15,169 nucleotides of DNA, from NCBI GenBank assembly GCA_022706865.1, contig JAKJBT010000039.1, positions 1 through 15,169 on the forward strand, given 5' to 3'. Shown here piece by piece: positions 14,035 to 15,169 of this stretch (position 1 is the stretch's first letter; each line of letters begins with the position of its first letter). A program made the translations under genes and the position numbers. The notes beneath the pieces are model-generated. The model had not been told where the DNA came from, did no database searches, and saw only the letters and a program-made list of their open reading frames with translations. The stretch comes from Bacillota bacterium (GTDB lineage Bacteria; Bacillota_A; Clostridia; Lutisporales; Lutisporaceae).

Positions 14035-15169
14035 GTGAAAAAAATGCAGTTATCCACCAAAATCTTGATTGGCCTTGTTGCAGGTATACTTGCAGGTATT
14101 TTGCTTCAGGGTTCCCCTGACGTGGCCAATGCATGGATTAAACCCTTCGGTACCTTGTTCCTGAATCTTATCAAAATGATAATTGTACCTTTGGTACTTG
14201 CATCTCTTGTAGTAGGAACTTGCGGACTGGGGGATGTAAAGAAGCTGGGAAGAATCGGCGGAAAAACCATGGCCTACTATCTGCTAACCACTGCATTTGC
14301 AGTAATTTTAGGACTTATTCTGGCTAATATATTCAGTGTAGGTGCGGGTTACGTTCTTCCATCAGATGTAACAGCTGCGGAACCGAGCAAAATGCCAAGC
14401 GTCGTTGATACATTGCTTAATATTATACCTACCAATCCGATAAAGGCAGCATCTGACGGCAATATGCTCCAAATAATCGCATTTGCATTGATACTGGGCA
14501 GCGGAATAGTAGTATTGGGAGATAAAGGCAAGCCGGTATTTGACTTCTTTGACTCCCTTGCGGAAATCTCATATAAGATTACAGGCGGAATCATGACCCT
14601 TGCTCCTTATGCGGTATTTGCCCTCATTACTCCGGTTGTTGCTTCAAATGGACCCAAGGTGCTGCTGCCGCTCTTGAGTGTAATCATTGTTGTTTATGTG
14701 GGCTGCGCACTCCATGCTGCTCTGGTATACTCCGGCACCCTGATGGTATTTGCAAAGTTCAGTCCCATGAAATTCTTCAAAGGTATTTTCCCTGCTCAGG
14801 CTATTGCGTTTACAACCTGCAGCAGCAGTGCAACCCTGCCGGTTAATATGCAGTGTACCGAGGAGAATCTCGGTGTTCCAAAGAGTATAAGCAGCTTTGT
14901 ATTACCCTTGGGTGCAACTATAAACATGGACGGTACTGCTTTATATCAAGGGATATGTGCACTTTTTATCGCTAACGTATACGGTTTGGATCTTACTATA
15001 GCACAGCAGGCCACTATTGTATTGACCGCTACCCTTGCCTCTATAGGAACAGCAGGTGTTCCCGGAGCGGGGCTTATAATGCTTACAATGGTGCTGCAGA
15101 CTGTCGGGTTGCCCCTTGAAGGCCTGGCGCTGGTTGCCGGTATTGACCGAATACTGGATATGGCTAGAA
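14035..15169 (+). CDS. Dicarboxylate/amino acid:cation symporter (DAACS/SDF family), 3' end outside window
   Basis: A membrane symporter importing glutamate/aspartate or C4-dicarboxylates with Na+ or H+ (GltP/GltT/DctA family). About 378 codons are visible, against a usual 400-430; the frame is open at the right edge just after the motif GIDRILDMAR, so only the last helix region is missing. Visible marks are the N-terminal helices, NLIKMIIVPLVLASLVVGT, the HP1 serine motif TTCSSSATLP (260-269), the substrate-site helix LPLGATINMDGTALY (NMDGT at 297-301), and the HP2 loop AGVPGAGLIML. The GTG at 14035 is 5 nt after GAGGAGGTG, a near-perfect Shine-Dalgarno; the ATG at 14044 is poorly placed. 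It is divergent from trmB. The substrate cannot be fixed without the C-terminal TM8 residues; the family assignment is firm. Confidence 0.94.
   Translation, partial: MKKMQLSTKILIGLVAGILAGILLQGSPDVANAWIKPFGTLFLNLIKMIIVPLVLASLVVGTCGLGDVKKLGRIGGKTMAYYLLTTAFAVILGLILANIFSVGAGYVLPSDVTAAEPSKMPSVVDTLLNIIPTNPIKAASDGNMLQIIAFALILGSGIVVLGDKGKPVFDFFDSLAEISYKITGGIMTLAPYAVFALITPVVASNGPKVLLPLLSVIIVVYVGCALHAALVYSGTLMVFAKFSPMKFFKGIFPAQAIAFTTCSSSATLPVNMQCTEENLGVPKSISSFVLPLGATINMDGTALYQGICALFIANVYGLDLTIAQQATIVLTATLASIGTAGVPGAGLIMLTMVLQTVGLPLEGLALVAGIDRILDMAR

Overview
The window looks like chromosomal DNA of an anaerobic, spore-forming Clostridia-type Firmicute, close in style to the Ruminiclostridium/Acetivibrio group. 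The signs are moderately low G+C, strong AGGAGG-like ribosome binding sites, frequent GTG and TTG starts, U-tailed hairpin terminators, sigma-A-type promoters, and the rnmV-rsmA gene pair typical of Firmicutes. The genus is inferred; nothing in the sequence fixes it. There are no rRNA or tRNA genes, insertion sequences, CRISPR arrays or phage genes, and no stretch above 300 bases without a gene. The largest gap is about 255 bp, before the secreted glycosidase-family gene.

Layout, left to right. (1) At 1-1333 lie the 3' part of rnmV (RNase M5, 5S rRNA maturation) and rsmA/ksgA (16S rRNA dimethylation), an RNA-maturation pair. (2) At 1413-2690 is an unrecognised acidic protein with a Pro/Glu-rich linker. 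Its ribosome binding site is buried in a strong hairpin. (3) At 2770-3888 is rodA, the SEDS-family peptidoglycan glycosyltransferase, with its own promoter and a strong terminator. (4) At 3936-7672 is an arginine operon, argG-argH-argC-like. It is preceded by a perfect ARG box and a second, degenerate box on the -35 region, so ArgR/AhrC control is likely. The third gene is an ArgC homologue that lacks the usual catalytic Cys and His. (5) At 7860-9515 is a Na/Pi-cotransporter-family protein with a C-terminal PhoU-like domain, behind two tandem hairpins and a good promoter. (6) At 9664-10344 is a cysteine-free Crp/Fnr-family regulator. (7) At 10600-13083 is a large exported protein with an NAGPA-type phosphodiester glycosidase domain and several beta-rich C-terminal domains. 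Its promoter region is a near copy (31 of 37 bases) of the regulator's promoter. (8) trmB (tRNA m7G46 methyltransferase) lies on the minus strand, convergent with the glycosidase-family gene across a 17-bp shared hairpin. (9) A dicarboxylate/amino acid:cation symporter, divergent from trmB, runs off the right edge.

Most genes are housekeeping. I did not find a clear new multi-gene system. The points most worth a second look are the ArgC-like protein with a rearranged active site inside an apparently ArgR-controlled argGH operon, the duplicated promoter module joining the Crp-like regulator to the exported NAGPA protein, and the hairpin-masked start of the Pro/Glu-rich protein. Several starts given here differ from the longest open frame because a clear Shine-Dalgarno sequence or promoter rules out the longer version.
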